From positions 25,518,001 to 25,582,000 of the forward strand of contig OY756964.1 of assembly GCA_963580455.1 (NCBI GenBank): a DNA stretch of 64,000 bases. Reading direction: 5' to 3'. Of this stretch, positions 34,727-45,894 are shown piece after piece. The position numbers were made by a program, and so were the translations under genes. Position 1 is the first letter of the stretch. Each line of letters opens with the position of its first letter. The DNA comes from Euonymus europaeus (Eukaryota > Streptophyta > Magnoliopsida > Celastrales > Celastraceae). Below the pieces are notes generated by a model. The model saw nothing but the letters and a program-made list of their open reading frames with translations, was not told the origin of the DNA and did not search any database.

Positions 34727-34952
34727 CCATCTCATTCTCTCATACCTGCCGAATTGTATGGCATTGTCTCAGCGAAACTTTTTCAAGTGTTTGCTAGGCA
34801 ATTCAGCTCTTCCTTGAGACCTGAGGAATGGATACTCTGCCATTATCACAGCATCATACAAGACCTCTCTTAAAAAAAATCACCCTCCATGCTCTGAGAC
34901 AAGCCCAATGAAGCTTAATGAGTTTCTTCCAAGGCAGAAGCACTACATATTC
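34727..34952 (-). pseudogene. Broken copy of exon 3 of the neighbouring minus-strand gene
   Basis: The segment matches the exon at 40160-40326 and its upstream intron. Shared 20-base words include GTTTGCTAGGCAATTCAGCT and GCCATTATCACAGCATCATA. It has point changes and an internal deletion of about 18 bases (around 34770, where AGCAACTAACAACCATG is missing). It joins the phosphatase 3' flank directly, without the exons that lie between in the intact locus, and is cut at its other end by a Copia LTR. Confidence 0.8.
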
Positions 34953-35520
34953 TGAGAAAATTGTAGAGTTGGTATTTTATTGATGTATATCTGATACAAA
35001 GGAATTCTAGTATTTATACAAAGAATACGCTCTATTCTAGGTAAAGGGCTGCTAATTGTATGCTATTTACATTCAATTAGTGCCTATAATCACCATTGAC
35101 TATCTTCAAATCAAATATTCAATCCTTAATCTCTGTGTTTAACACTCCCCCTAACTTGAGTGTGAATATCAAGAACATTCAACTTGCATAGGTGATGTTG
35201 AAAAGCAGTCACTTGATGAATATTTATCTTGCTAGAGAAAATATTTATGTGGTCTGAGATCTTTAATCCGGAAACGCTGACTAAGAAATTGCTTGAGATG
35301 GTTGACTGTCATATCATCATTCCCTGTCGTGAACGTATAATAAAACAATATATAGTGATAGAGCTTACAGATACCTTAGTGAACAACGAGTGATCAGCTT
35401 GTGACTGAGTGAAACCAACATCACTTATGACAAATATAAATTTTTTGAAACCAACTACGAGATGTATGTTTGAGTCCGTATAAGAAACTCGAGGCGAAGG
35501 CCATGAACTCTTTGTTTTCG
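34953..35520 (-). mobile_element. Internally deleted Ty1/Copia retrotransposon remnant with one LTR
   Basis: On the minus strand the right part (about 35500 to 35260) reads as a Copia reverse transcriptase in broken frames: LYGLKHTSRSWFQK, GFTQSQADHSLFTK, GNDDMTVNHLKQFL and FRIKDLRPHKYFL. This jumps to the polyprotein end LDIHTQVRGS, so most of the RNase H region is deleted. A single LTR of 192 bases follows (34953-35144; TG...CA ends), starting TGTTAAACACAGAG on the minus strand. It carries TATAAATAC. No 5' LTR and no clear target duplication are seen. The element interrupts the broken exon copy. Confidence 0.8.
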
Positions 35521-35692
35521 TGATAAACTCTATAGTTGATCTTTTAGCATTAATAGGCAGATTTTGTTTGCTAGGTTAGAATTTTTGAGATTTTAACAAA
35601 CGTAGCTTCATCAGACGCCTAACTTTATGCTTTAATTGATAGTAATGACATAATTCGAAATTATGCCAAATAGCATATTAGCATTGAAGATA
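35521..35692. other. Intergenic DNA between the Copia remnant and promoter repeats
   Basis: Short AT-rich stretch with no feature I can identify. Confidence 0.3.
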
Positions 35693-36111
35693 ACCTGATT
35701 TAACTCTAACCTAATTGGCTATCTTAAAAAAGTAGTTTAGAGTGTGTCTACTGAGAAATCCTGACCATCCAATAAAGAAAAGGAAAAAAACGCATAACCC
35801 GTTGCAAAAACATACAAACACAGTTTTTCTAACTCCATCTAGGTCTCGACATTTTCATGTTTTCATTTGTGTACATATAGTGTTAGGGATTGTACCGAAC
35901 CTGATTTAACTCTAACCTAATTGGCTATCTTAAAAAAGTAGTTTATAGTGTGTCCACTGAGAAATCATAACCGTCCAATTAAGGAAAGAAAACAAAAAAA
36001 AATACGCCTAACCCGTCGCAAAAACACAGCAAACACAGTTTTTCTAACTCCATCTAGGTCTCGAGATTTTCATGATTTCATTCGTGTACATATAGTGTTA
36101 GGGATTGTACC
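35693..36111 (+). repeat. Tandem 206-bp repeat derived from the phosphatase promoter (2 units)
   Basis: Unit 1 (35693-35898) and unit 2 (35899-36111) both start ACCTGATTTAACTCTAACCT and end GTGTTAGGGATTGTACC. They are nearly identical, differing by a few substitutions and small indels. Both are related to the segment just upstream of phosphatase copy 1 (33122-33350). The units sit 1.2 kb or more before the copy 2 start. Confidence 0.85.
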
Positions 36112-37352
36112 AATACAGGTAAAGAATATATTAACAATTATCTCATAATTATACCAAGTAAAATTCCCAAAAAAGATTGAAGAGACACAAGTGATCTATT
36201 TAAATAATAAACTCCTTAAACATAATTTTCCTAGACATGTAATTAGTAACACAATATATCATACCAATATATCCGACTGAAAATATTACGTGGAAACAAT
36301 CACAAATAAGAATAAGAATGACAACATAATTTTACATGGAAAACCTTTCACATTGGACGGTAGTACAACTGAGAAACTTTCACTAATAAATAATAGATAC
36401 AACAACCTTTCGTAGTAATTATCATTATAGGGTACAAGAGTGAAACAATATTTTAGAATCACTCATACAAACCCCAAAGAGAAGAAACTTGGACAAAAAG
36501 AAACAAAGCGACTTAGACAAATCTTTTTTGTCGATAACCTCAGACCAATCAATCGAATATTGATTAATACGTAATCAATTGAAGACTACTTGAAAATGAA
36601 AATGGCTCTTTGGCTCAGAAATGAAATGTTCCAAATGTTTCTGGAAATTCTTGTTCTCATTGGACCATATGTATCTATATGCATTAGGATGCCGATTCAT
36701 GGATCTCTCGATTCGAGAAATCCAAATACACCCAGTGTATCTCTCACTCATTCTTTCCTTTATTTCTCTGCAAACTTTTAGAATGATTTCACTATGAAAT
36801 CTCCTTTATTTTGAATCTCATTCATTCATGTGGGAGCCTTACCTAATATTGTGCATTTATTGTAATCCACGTGAATGATTGTAATTTAAAATAAAGGAAA
36901 TTTCATGGTGAAATTATTTCAACCCCTCCCATCCTTTTCTGCATGTACTATTCTCTATGCAAGTATTCTCTACAAGAACTCTCTCTTGCCTTTTGTTATG
37001 CTTGTCTTTACACTGCTAGTGCAACTCCTATTTATAGGAGTTTGTCAAGCTTTGCATTGAATGCAAATGCAAACTACACCATCTTTTATCAACAAAGTTG
37101 GCACACAATAATATAGTTCTTGCGAAGTTGTGTAGTTCATACTTACTTTGTAGACAATGTTAAGTTGGATGCTATTATTTAGTTATTGGATTGAGTTTTG
37201 TATCGGACTTGATCCCTAAGCTTGGTTTTGGACTGGCTGATAAGTTTGTACCAAAAGAGCAGCCCTAGACATAGACACTGATTTACTGAAATTTCTTGTT
37301 TTGCTTTTGTGTGTGATCCTTCTCTACCGATATTTCTGGTTCTGGTTCTGCA
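36112..37352. other. Unassigned insertion-like DNA before phosphatase copy 2
   Basis: About 1.2 kb separate the promoter repeats from the copy 2 start codon, whereas the same block in copy 1 lies within about 80 bases of the ATG. The DNA contains a hairpin element at 36782-36929 and a stretch near 36330-36420 with a retroelement feel (CATGGAAAACCTTTCACATT). I could not define element ends. Only the last bases before the ATG (TCTGGTTCTGGTTCTGCA) align again with copy 1. Confidence 0.45.
36782..36929. mobile_element. Hairpin-forming MITE-like inverted repeat, about 150 bp
   Basis: The left arm (AATGATTTCACTATGAAATC, then TCCTTTATTTTGAAT, ATTCATTCATGTGG) is mirrored by the right arm, whose reverse complement reads AATAATTTCACCATGAAATT, TCCTTTATTTTAAAT, CAATCATTCACGTGG. 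This gives arms of about 53 bases at roughly 80% identity around a 40-base loop. Typical size for a fold-back MITE. Confidence 0.65.
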
Positions 37353-38279
37353 ATGGCAGGTGTGGTGGTGGTTTTTGACTTTGATAAGACAATCATCGAC
37401 TGTGACAGTGATTATTGGGTCGTGGAGGAGTTTGGCCTGACTCACTTGTCCAATCAACTCCGACCTACCATGCCTTGGAACACTATCATCGTTAGTTTTC
37501 TAATGAAGGAACACATTCTTGTTCTGTGTTTGATTTTTTTCCCTCTCTAAAAGGAGCTAACTGGATTGTTTCTTGTCCTGTATTTGCAGGACAAGATGAT
37601 GATGGAGATTCAGTCTCTTGGACATCCAATGGAGGAGGTTGCAGAGTGTTTAAAGAGGGCTCCGATTGATCCGGAGATGATCTCTGCTATCAAGTCAGCC
37701 TACAATTATGGGTATTATTTATTGTCTATGGTTAATTTGACCAAACAAATACACACACATATGCTGATGAATGGATTTATTTACTGCAGTTGTGACTTGA
37801 GGATATTGAGTGATGCAAATACTTTCTCTATTGAGACAAGCCTGAAGCACCATGGATTAATAGATTGTTTCTCAGAGATCAACGCAAACCCGTGTTTCCT
37901 CGATGAATCTGGAAGGTTTAGAATCTTACCATTCCATGATTTCAACTCTTCCTGTCATGGTTGCAGTATTTGCCCTCCCAACATGTGCAAAGGAATGGTG
38001 ATGGAGAGGATCCGAGCTTCCGTTTCCGCTGAGGGCAAGAACAGTTTCATCTATCTTGGCGATAGAGCCCCAGACTTTTGTGCTGGATTGAAGCTTAATG
38101 AAGATGATTTCTTTATACCAAGGAAGAATTTCCCAGTCTGTGAACTCATTCACAGCAACCCAATTCTTGTTAAATCAAGTATTCATGAATGGAGCGATTG
38201 GGATGAGCTTCGTACTGAACTGCTCGACCTTATCAACACAATCTTTGCCCAAGAAGAAGCGCTGCAATTTGGAGTCTGA
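37353..38279 (+). CDS. PHOSPHO1-like HAD phosphatase, copy 2 (diverged, truncated tail)
   Basis: Tandem duplicate of the gene at 33408. Exons: 37353-37490, 37590-37711, 37790-38279; the intron positions are identical and the product is 249 residues. Motif I (DFDKT, D9/D11), the SDANTF block and the CKG lysine (K154) are kept. Motif IV reads GDRAPD instead of GDGAAD: the invariant glycine is now R179 and a proline precedes the second aspartate. The first donor is the weaker ATC/GTTAGT against ATG/GTGAGT in copy 1. One extra base at about 38252-38262 shifts the frame and stops translation 29 codons early; the lost tail is still readable in the next frame. The last residues are not needed in all family members, so truncation alone need not kill it. 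Reduced or lost activity is likely from the motif IV change, but that is inference. Confidence 0.85.
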
Positions 38280-39236
38280 TCAGTTGGTTCTTTCAGAATG
38301 CAAGTTTCATACCAATTCGATTTCCACGCATGGAACCTTTAGTAGTGTCCACCCTGTTCCTCGTAAAAATAACTTTCTTCGAATTCAGTGGTTCATGTTA
38401 ATTGCGCAAAAAGTGTATTTTGATTAAATAAAGCATGATTTTATGTACTATGTCAGCACTCTTTCCCTGTTGAACATGACAGCATACAAGTGCAAATGAA
38501 CAAGGCCAGTCCTGGTAGAAAATGACCCACAATTCAACCAAAGTGCAATCATCATGCACCGAACAATACCATATTTTATTCACAAAAGACACCTCCATTT
38601 GAATCTGGGGTACCCTACCGGAGCACCATTCGGTAATGTGTAGTATTAAGCATGAAAAATCTAACGATATATTTTTTATTAAAAAAAAAACAATAATCAA
38701 ACATGAAGAAAGAAAGACATGACAATTCCAGAGTATCTATATAAAACTCGACATTCAATTTTCGATCTCGATGAATTTGATTGTGAAGAGATTGAATTTG
38801 AATTTGAATTTGTTTGAAACAGATATTCTCAGGCAAATTGTAAGGAGTTCAGGCCGTAATCAACAAGAGGATAGGAGAGCATTAAGTAGAGAACAAGAGT
38901 TCAGTTAGTAATGAAAAGTCTAAAAGATAGAATTAAGTACGTACCATTGTCCATCCAAGCTTCAATTTTACATCTTCTATAAATGCCAAGCTAATACTAA
39001 AACTCCCTATCTGTTAAGCTTCTATCAACCATCAACAGAAGTATAACTCTATAAGCATTCAACTGCTGTAAATCAGGCTGCAGTACAAAAAGGGCCTCTG
39101 CTGTTCTGTACTTGTCAAGATTGTTATTCCAAAAGAAAAATGCAGGCATCCTTGCAATTTCAGCTTATGCACATTACCGAGTCAATCAAATTATATTCAT
39201 AGTGTATTGTCTTCGCCTAAGGCTGGATAATCTACC
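38280..39236. other. 3' flank of phosphatase copy 2 and convergent intergenic DNA
   Basis: Contains the decayed former C-terminal codons of copy 2 (to about 38370) and its 3' flank shared with copy 1. After that it is AT-rich DNA serving as the 3' region of the convergent minus-strand gene. Nothing else is seen. Confidence 0.45.
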
Positions 39237-42219
39237 TCACTGAGTACTCCCGATATCATACCTGGTGCACTTAACCTCTCTACCACCGTCATCCATTCTC
39301 TCTTCTTTACGTTTTCTTGTATCGCCAATTGCTCCTGATGATACCAAACCAGAAGCTGTGGATAATGCAACATCCATTGAATCAACCATGTCTGTATCCT
39401 CATCGAGTCTATCATCCCCTTGACTCTCATTTTCACAGTGCAATAAGCAATCTTCTCTCAAGTTCTCACCATCTGACCTAATTCTTGTAAGCTCATAACC
39501 TTTTCCTGATCTACAAATTATGGATTCTGCATAGACCTTGTAGGTACCACAATCGAACACCTTAACACCTTGATTTTCAACATTTAGAATCCACCCTGGA
39601 ACCACAACAACCTAAAGTCAAACTTCTTGTAATGGAAAATGAAAAGTAAAGAAAAAGAAAAATTTGTAGAGGATGACTTCTTCCAATTAGCTCCTACCAA
39701 ATTTGTTAACTTAGTAATGACAGCAGTACAGCAGGCAGCAGGTATTGCCAGCATGCACCCAGACATGCAGTCAAGTAATTTCCAGTCTCCACTTCAAAAA
39801 TTGATACAACATAACAGAAGCTTCTCCATGTCATAATTGGTGTGCTGAGAATAACCAGACAAGCCAATGCAAGAAGTGCTAAACCAACGAGAAATAAGGA
39901 AAATGACAGAGATAGCAGAGTAACTCACTAATGAGAGCTATAGGAGTGCTTATAGTTGGTTTGCTTGTTTGGCCACAGATACCAGTCTGACCAATGATCC
40001 ACTCGCATAATAGTGAGGATAAGCGAGATTGACAGAACGCATCCATATAGGAAATGACCTTGGTCTGGTCACCAATTTCCCTGCAGCCAATCATATCATC
40101 AGATTAACCGGACTAACAATACAAATGAGAACGGCAATAACCAACTCATTCTCTCATACCTAGCAAATCGTACGGCATTGTCAGCAACTAACAACCATGT
40201 CACAGCAAGACTTTTCAAGTGTTTGCTAGGCAATTCAGCTCCTCCTTGAGGGCTGAGGAATGGATACTCAGCCATTATCACAGCATCATACAAGACCTCT
40301 CTAAAAAAAAACTCATCCTCAATGCTCTGAGACAAACCATAACAACATTTGGGCAACCAATAAATCTTAATGAGTTTCTTCGAATGTAGAAACACTACAT
40401 ATTCCATTAACAAAAAAACATTAAACAGCAAAAAAAAAGAAAAAAAGGGACAGAATGCAATTTAAATTCCCAATATTCAATGAAGTATACAGCCCACTAA
40501 TACGTTACAGATGACACAAAAAGAAAGTAAAGTGGAAGCCTTGCCCACCTACATTGGGTTGGCAGCAGTCAGTTTTTAGCAGTAGCAAAGTGAACCAAAG
40601 AAAAAATGCATGAAGAATGGTGCGAGTTTGGTACCATGCTTGGCAAGTTCCCAACCACAAAAACAAAACATGGTTATGCAAAGCTCCAAAGGTTTTGACA
40701 ACAGAATCAGCAGGCTTGCGTGATCAATTGCTTCGACATTCAAAGAAGTGTGTGTGCGAGCGCTTGTGTGTGCACATTCTACATGCTTGTGAAAATTGAT
40801 AAATCCATGAAATAATAAACACAGTAAAGTAGTAAACCAATAGGAAACTAAGACACTAACCACTAGGGAGGTGACAGGCAACATCGGCTCCAGCAGCATT
40901 CTCAGAATGGTATCTGATTTTTTTAAAACAATAAATTACAAAGTAAAAACATCACAAATTGAACAGAAGTGTATGGTAAAGCTATAAAGTAAAGTAATTT
41001 TTAACTTTAACGAAAAATAGAAGCAGAGTATAAGATTAACTATCAGGTACAAATTATACATGTTAAACCTAGCAAATTCATTTTTGTTTAACTTTACACC
41101 ACTCTAAAAAAAATTGAAATAGTCCCCAAATTCTTGGGCAAAAAAAAAATGTGTGACTGACGAGACTGAAGTTTAGGGTTGGCCCCGAGACATGTTATCA
41201 ACTGTACAACCCTGACGCTAAAGAATGGACTGATTCTTTCATCTATTGACATTATAACTCATTGTGAAACAATGTAGCTTCTTAGACGGTAATCATGCAG
41301 TTCGAAGCATTTTAGACTTGCATAGATATGTTCACTTGCTGTAAGCTACAAGTTACAACTTTCAAAACAACAATATCATGACTGGAAAATAGCATGTTAA
41401 CACACCCAAAATAGACTATTCTTTTCGGCAGTCCAAAAACCAGCAAAGTAATCCATATACAAGTAAGCATGAATTCTTACCAAAGAAGTAAATATTTCGA
41501 AAACCATTGATCATTTGAACTACATTGTTGTGCAGTTCTTCCTCGATCTCAGTTCTGGAAGTACGCGATCCAAATTTCAAGCACAATCTCAACAAAAAAA
41601 CCTCAGTCATAATAGTTCCAGCTAAGTAACCCACCTCACATCCCTCACAAACCCTTCCACGAACCCCATCCCCTAAAAGCGGAAAAAACGCCCTCATAAC
41701 CTTCCTGGTGTCACAGTTTTCTCCAACTCTCTTCACCATCCACACACGCACCAAATCCTCAAAACATGAGCTCAAACGTTCCAGCTCACCTTCTTCCTCA
41801 AAATGTATACCACAGCAAATGCCAATATAACCAACAATCCCTTCCAGTAAATCCTCAATCTCTCCCCTCGACACCTTTTTGTCAAACACAACCAAACGGT
41901 ACAACTCGCAAATGACGGGAGCAAGTGTAGCCATCTTTTGATTCACATTACACGAATCAGAACAAGAAACTATCAACTGAAAGAGTTCTTTAACAATCAA
42001 GAGTGGCTTGGAATATTCTTGATCACTGAACTCCAAAGAATGAAATGTCAGAGCCGAGTAAAACCACACAATTTCAAGCGGCGGATCGGGTAAACTTTGC
42101 AGTAAACGACAGAAAATCGAGGTGAAATTGTAGAAATTCCCATCGCCGTTTCGACGTTCCGATAAGAACCGATCGATGGATTCTCTAAGCAGGGGCCGAA
42201 AATAGGAGATTTGGTTCAT
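39237..42219 (-). CDS. Uncharacterised conserved plant protein (helical, about 524 residues)
   Basis: I do not recognise this family. Exons on the minus strand, in order: 42219-41481, 40913-40861, 40326-40160, 40080-39929, 39786-39698, 39611-39237. All have GT-AG sites and the phases add up to 524 codons plus stop. The protein starts MNQISYFRPLLRESIDRFLS and is rich in Leu and helical blocks (SLPDPPLEIVWFYSALTFHS, FFREVLYDAVIMAEYPFLS), suggesting an alpha-solenoid (HEAT/ARM-like) fold, with several Cys (CCYG, CEGCEVG). The last ~70 residues are acidic and polar with a basic RKRKEER patch that could be a nuclear signal. No membrane span or signal peptide is convincing. The acceptor of exon 5 (GTGGAG/ACTGG) is the least certain site. 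Exon 3 has a broken duplicate near 34.8 kb. Confidence 0.75.
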
Positions 42220-44506
42220 TTATAGATGATTAACTGAAATCTAAATTGTGGTTTTGGAGTAGTATTGCTATTTTGAGATTTTAGAACAAAAACCCTAGCA
42301 ATTCGCGGTTATTTTGGGGCATTTTGGTAGCCAGACTTGTTTTGAATTTTCACCTTTCGGGCATTTGCGTCTTTTACTCTAAATTTTAATACATTTTATT
42401 TTATGATATTATTGACTCGAATTTAAAAAATATTTTTTTTACGATTATCAGACATATATACACATGTATATATATGGTCCATAACTATATATTCCGGATT
42501 GGTTCGTCATTTTAGGTGTAACACATATAAATACATATAATTATAATAAGACAATACAATTTGAAAAAAAATATTTGACTCTTCCTCACCAAATGAGATT
42601 ATGATAATTCATATTGAGGTGTATTTTAAAATTTACACGATTTTCTTTTAACACGACATATAGATCTTTGTATGAATCAGACTTTTTTTGTTGGTATCGA
42701 AAATCACGGGTTTAGTGTGCGCACTACACAGTTGAATATGATCCAAATATGTGTTTGCCAAAACGACCTACATTATCCTAATGAGGTTTGTGTTGAAGCC
42801 CTCTCAAGGAAAACATTTTTCATAAGTCTTTTGTCCTAACAAAGAAATAAAATGATGTCAAAATTGATGGACATGAGAATTGAATCTATGATCTCTCACA
42901 ATTACAACAAATTATCACAATCAACTCCACCATTTTAATTTAAAATTTATTTGTTTGTGAATCAAACTTATATGCACAACACCTAATATCTTACCACTCC
43001 ATTTTTTTTCTTCTATAAATCATGATTTTGTTTGCTCGTGTTAATACAATATGCTTGGATTATCTAATGGTTTTAAAATATTTCCTATAAGTCGAGGAGC
43101 GTTAGTGTTGAGAGTTGAACTTGAACCTCTTTAAATTATAATAATTTATTGTCAATGCATTCAACCACCACTAAATAATTACCTTATATATTTTTCTATG
43201 ATATACCCTATTTTTTAGGGTAATTAATTATTGTAACATTCGAGAGACATGTTAACCAGAATATTATTAAAATTCTTCATTTGGGATGTCATATAAGATA
43301 GTATAATATTGTTAACAAACGTATAAATTAATAATTGTATAAATATTGTATAATTTAATACTATCCAATGTTTGTAAAAAAATACGGTCTTAAGTTTGTA
43401 CGGTATATTTCTTATACAATGCCACTTTTGTTTTATTGTTAGACAAAATGATAGTATAGTATTTATGATAACATGTCTAAACTACCCCCAATTAAAATAA
43501 TAACCTTCTTAATTATTTTATTTTTTAACAGTGTTTCACTTTTAATAATAAAAAATTACCCATATTTTCTCCCTTTTAGCTAAGAGTCAACGCTATTCTG
43601 CAATGAAAAAATAAATTAGGTGTTTAATTAAAAAAAAACAAAGAGGGATAAAGAGAGAGGGATCATCTTCGCTGGTGTTGTTATCATTATAGGGTTTAGT
43701 TTTTCTTTTATAATATATATAGTAAGAATGAGGATTTTTTTGTCATTTGACATGTTATCTTTTATATTAAGCGCTCTGTATAAAATAAAAACGAGTTGAA
43801 AATGTTTTAATATTATACGGTCTGAAGCGTATAAGAAACCCTTTTATATAAAACTATATTATCTCGAGTTTTTTTAAAAAAGTCCAAACACTATATATCA
43901 TCATTAAAGGATAATTTTATATCATACGGAGCCGTTATCCCCTGCTCCAAACGAAGCCTTAATGATAAAGTATGGGCTGGTTTTGGTAAACATTTTGAAT
44001 TTTTAACAACAAAAATGTTATGTAACCCAACTTTTATTAGCCCAACCCAACCCAAGTCTACATGACACTCCATGTTGGTATGCCATGTTAGATTTTTTTT
44101 AAAAAATCAGTTTTTTTTTTATCTTTTCCATAAACGAAACTTTAAAACATTTTGTCTTTTAAAATACATGTTAGATTTGAAAAAAAATTACATATTCGAA
44201 CTCAGAGTGTAAAAATCTTTCTAATAAGACTCATTGTCTACAGTTTTTATTGCGTTTTTTCAATTATATTATTTTTAAAAATAATGTAATTCATATATAT
44301 GATGTGTAAAGTGTTTATTCAAGCTGAAATTTTATTATTTTATGATAGTATAATATATATTCATTATTTTTTTTGCATTTTTATTGAAATTATGTTGAGT
44401 ATCTGAACCCGTTAGAGTATAATAGTTAGAACACTAAGGTTTAGCACTTGAGACATTTAAGATTTTGTAGTAAATCCGTCGAGATTTAGTGAATCTGAGT
44501 ATTTTA
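42220..44506. other. Long AT-rich intergenic region
   Basis: No gene seen over more than 2 kb. The DNA is very AT-rich. A CTGCTCCAAACGAAGCC word near 43944 resembles the ends of small DNA transposons, but no matching opposite end was found. The first 200 bases should contain the promoter of the minus-strand gene. Confidence 0.4.
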
Positions 44507-44720
44507 GGTTACAAAATTGAAATCCGCTACACGAGTCTGTTAGGGTTAAGCGAATTCGTTCCCCTTGGGGTTTATAACATTTATTGTTTAGGTTACAACA
44601 TGAAAATTCGATAAACGATCCCGTTAAGGTTTAGCGAATCCGTTCCTTTTAGGGTTTAATACTTATTGTTTAGGTTACATCAAGAAAATTCGATATACGA
44701 GCTCATATCGGTTCCCATAA
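44507..44720. repeat. Tandem repeat, about 82-84 bp period, roughly 2.5 copies
   Basis: Units start at GGTTACA (44507, 44591, 44673). Each continues AA(T/A)TCGATA(A/T)ACGA...CCGTTAAGGTTTAGCGAATCCGTTCC-type sequence and ends TTTATTGTTTA. A more diverged partial unit can be seen from about 44405. Intergenic satellite-like array, too short to judge function. Confidence 0.8.
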
Positions 44721-45454
44721 ATAAATACTAGAACCTACGTAACCCACATATTAGTACAAAAAAACAATGTAATTAAAAATAATGTGATTAAAAACAATGT
44801 AATTAAGAATGAGTGATTAAAACCTATCGATGATAGATCTCGTTGGATAGATCTTTACTTGCTGATTATGGATACGTAATTTTTTTCGAAATCTAATATG
44901 TATTTTAAGAGATAAAGTGTTTTAAAATTTTGTTTAAGGAAAAAAAAAATGTACTGTGAGTTTTTCAAAAGAGATATTTTATTTTTTAAAATTTTAATTT
45001 TCCATGTCATTTGCTTACAAAGTATGCCATATAGACTTGAATTAATTATTGGTTACATAAACATGAGCTATTTACCACTATTCTTTTTACAATCTCTTTA
45101 AAATGATATTTTCCACTAGACTTTTACTATCAAACTAATTAATATTTTTAAAAAAGAGAAAATTAAAGTTTTTTGTGACATCAACGCTAATGGCTGCTTT
45201 TTAACAAATCTCCTTATTTTTTGTTTGCTTCTTTAAACCATTTTGGATTAAAGCAGCTTCGGGTGCCCCGTAATCTACGCCAAACACGTCCTAACCTCAT
45301 CGTTAAAGTCGCGAGATTAGCAAATATTTAATACATTCACGTAACTTTCAATAAAAAATACTATTATTTTTCATGTTTTTTTTCCTTTTTTCAACAAGAG
45401 ATAAATAAATAATGATGAATAATATCAGTAAATTATTATTATTGTCAGTGAGTT
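44721..45454. other. Intergenic DNA upstream of PP2A-B55 copy 1
   Basis: AT-rich. From about 45240 the sequence becomes homologous to 53010 onward (shared words GGATT(A/C)AAGCAGC, GTAATCTAC, CACTTTCAATAAA-like), marking the left edge of the B55 segmental duplication and the probable promoter. Confidence 0.5.
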
Positions 45455-45748
45455 GTGAGAGAAATAATAATAATCAGCCAAAAAGCTACTGTGGATCTCG
45501 TACTTTTGTCATTATCTTCCAAAGTTTCCTCTCGTATCATATTCAGAGAAAAGGAGAGAAAATTAACCGAGAGAGGGTGTGAAAATCTCATCGGCGTTCC
45601 AATCCGAATATCTGTGATTGTCTGTTCCTGTCTAATATCGTTGATTTGTGTTTTTTCTGAAGAAATAGAAAGTAGAGTGAGTGAGTGAGTGTATGTGTTA
45701 GTGTAAGAGGAATCTCGTTCCTGTTCAATATGTGTATTTCTTGATGTA

Positions 45749-45778
45749 ATGGATGATAGTGAAGAGATTTCATTTTAG
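45749..45778 (+). promoter_or_regulatory. uORF in the leader of PP2A-B55 copy 1
   Basis: A 9-codon uORF starting MDDSEEI lies about 120 bases before the main start. The duplicate gene has a uORF at the matching place with the same start (MDDSVEI). The wider leader around it is also conserved between the two genes. Confidence 0.5.
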
Positions 45779-45894
45779 AAGGATATTGCATTGAGTCCGT
45801 GATGGTATCGTTGTGAATCTGGAGTAGCAGCTCGATCGGTGTGTTACTTCTGGCGGATTTCATTGTGAATTCGGTCAAACAAGATATGCTGAAA

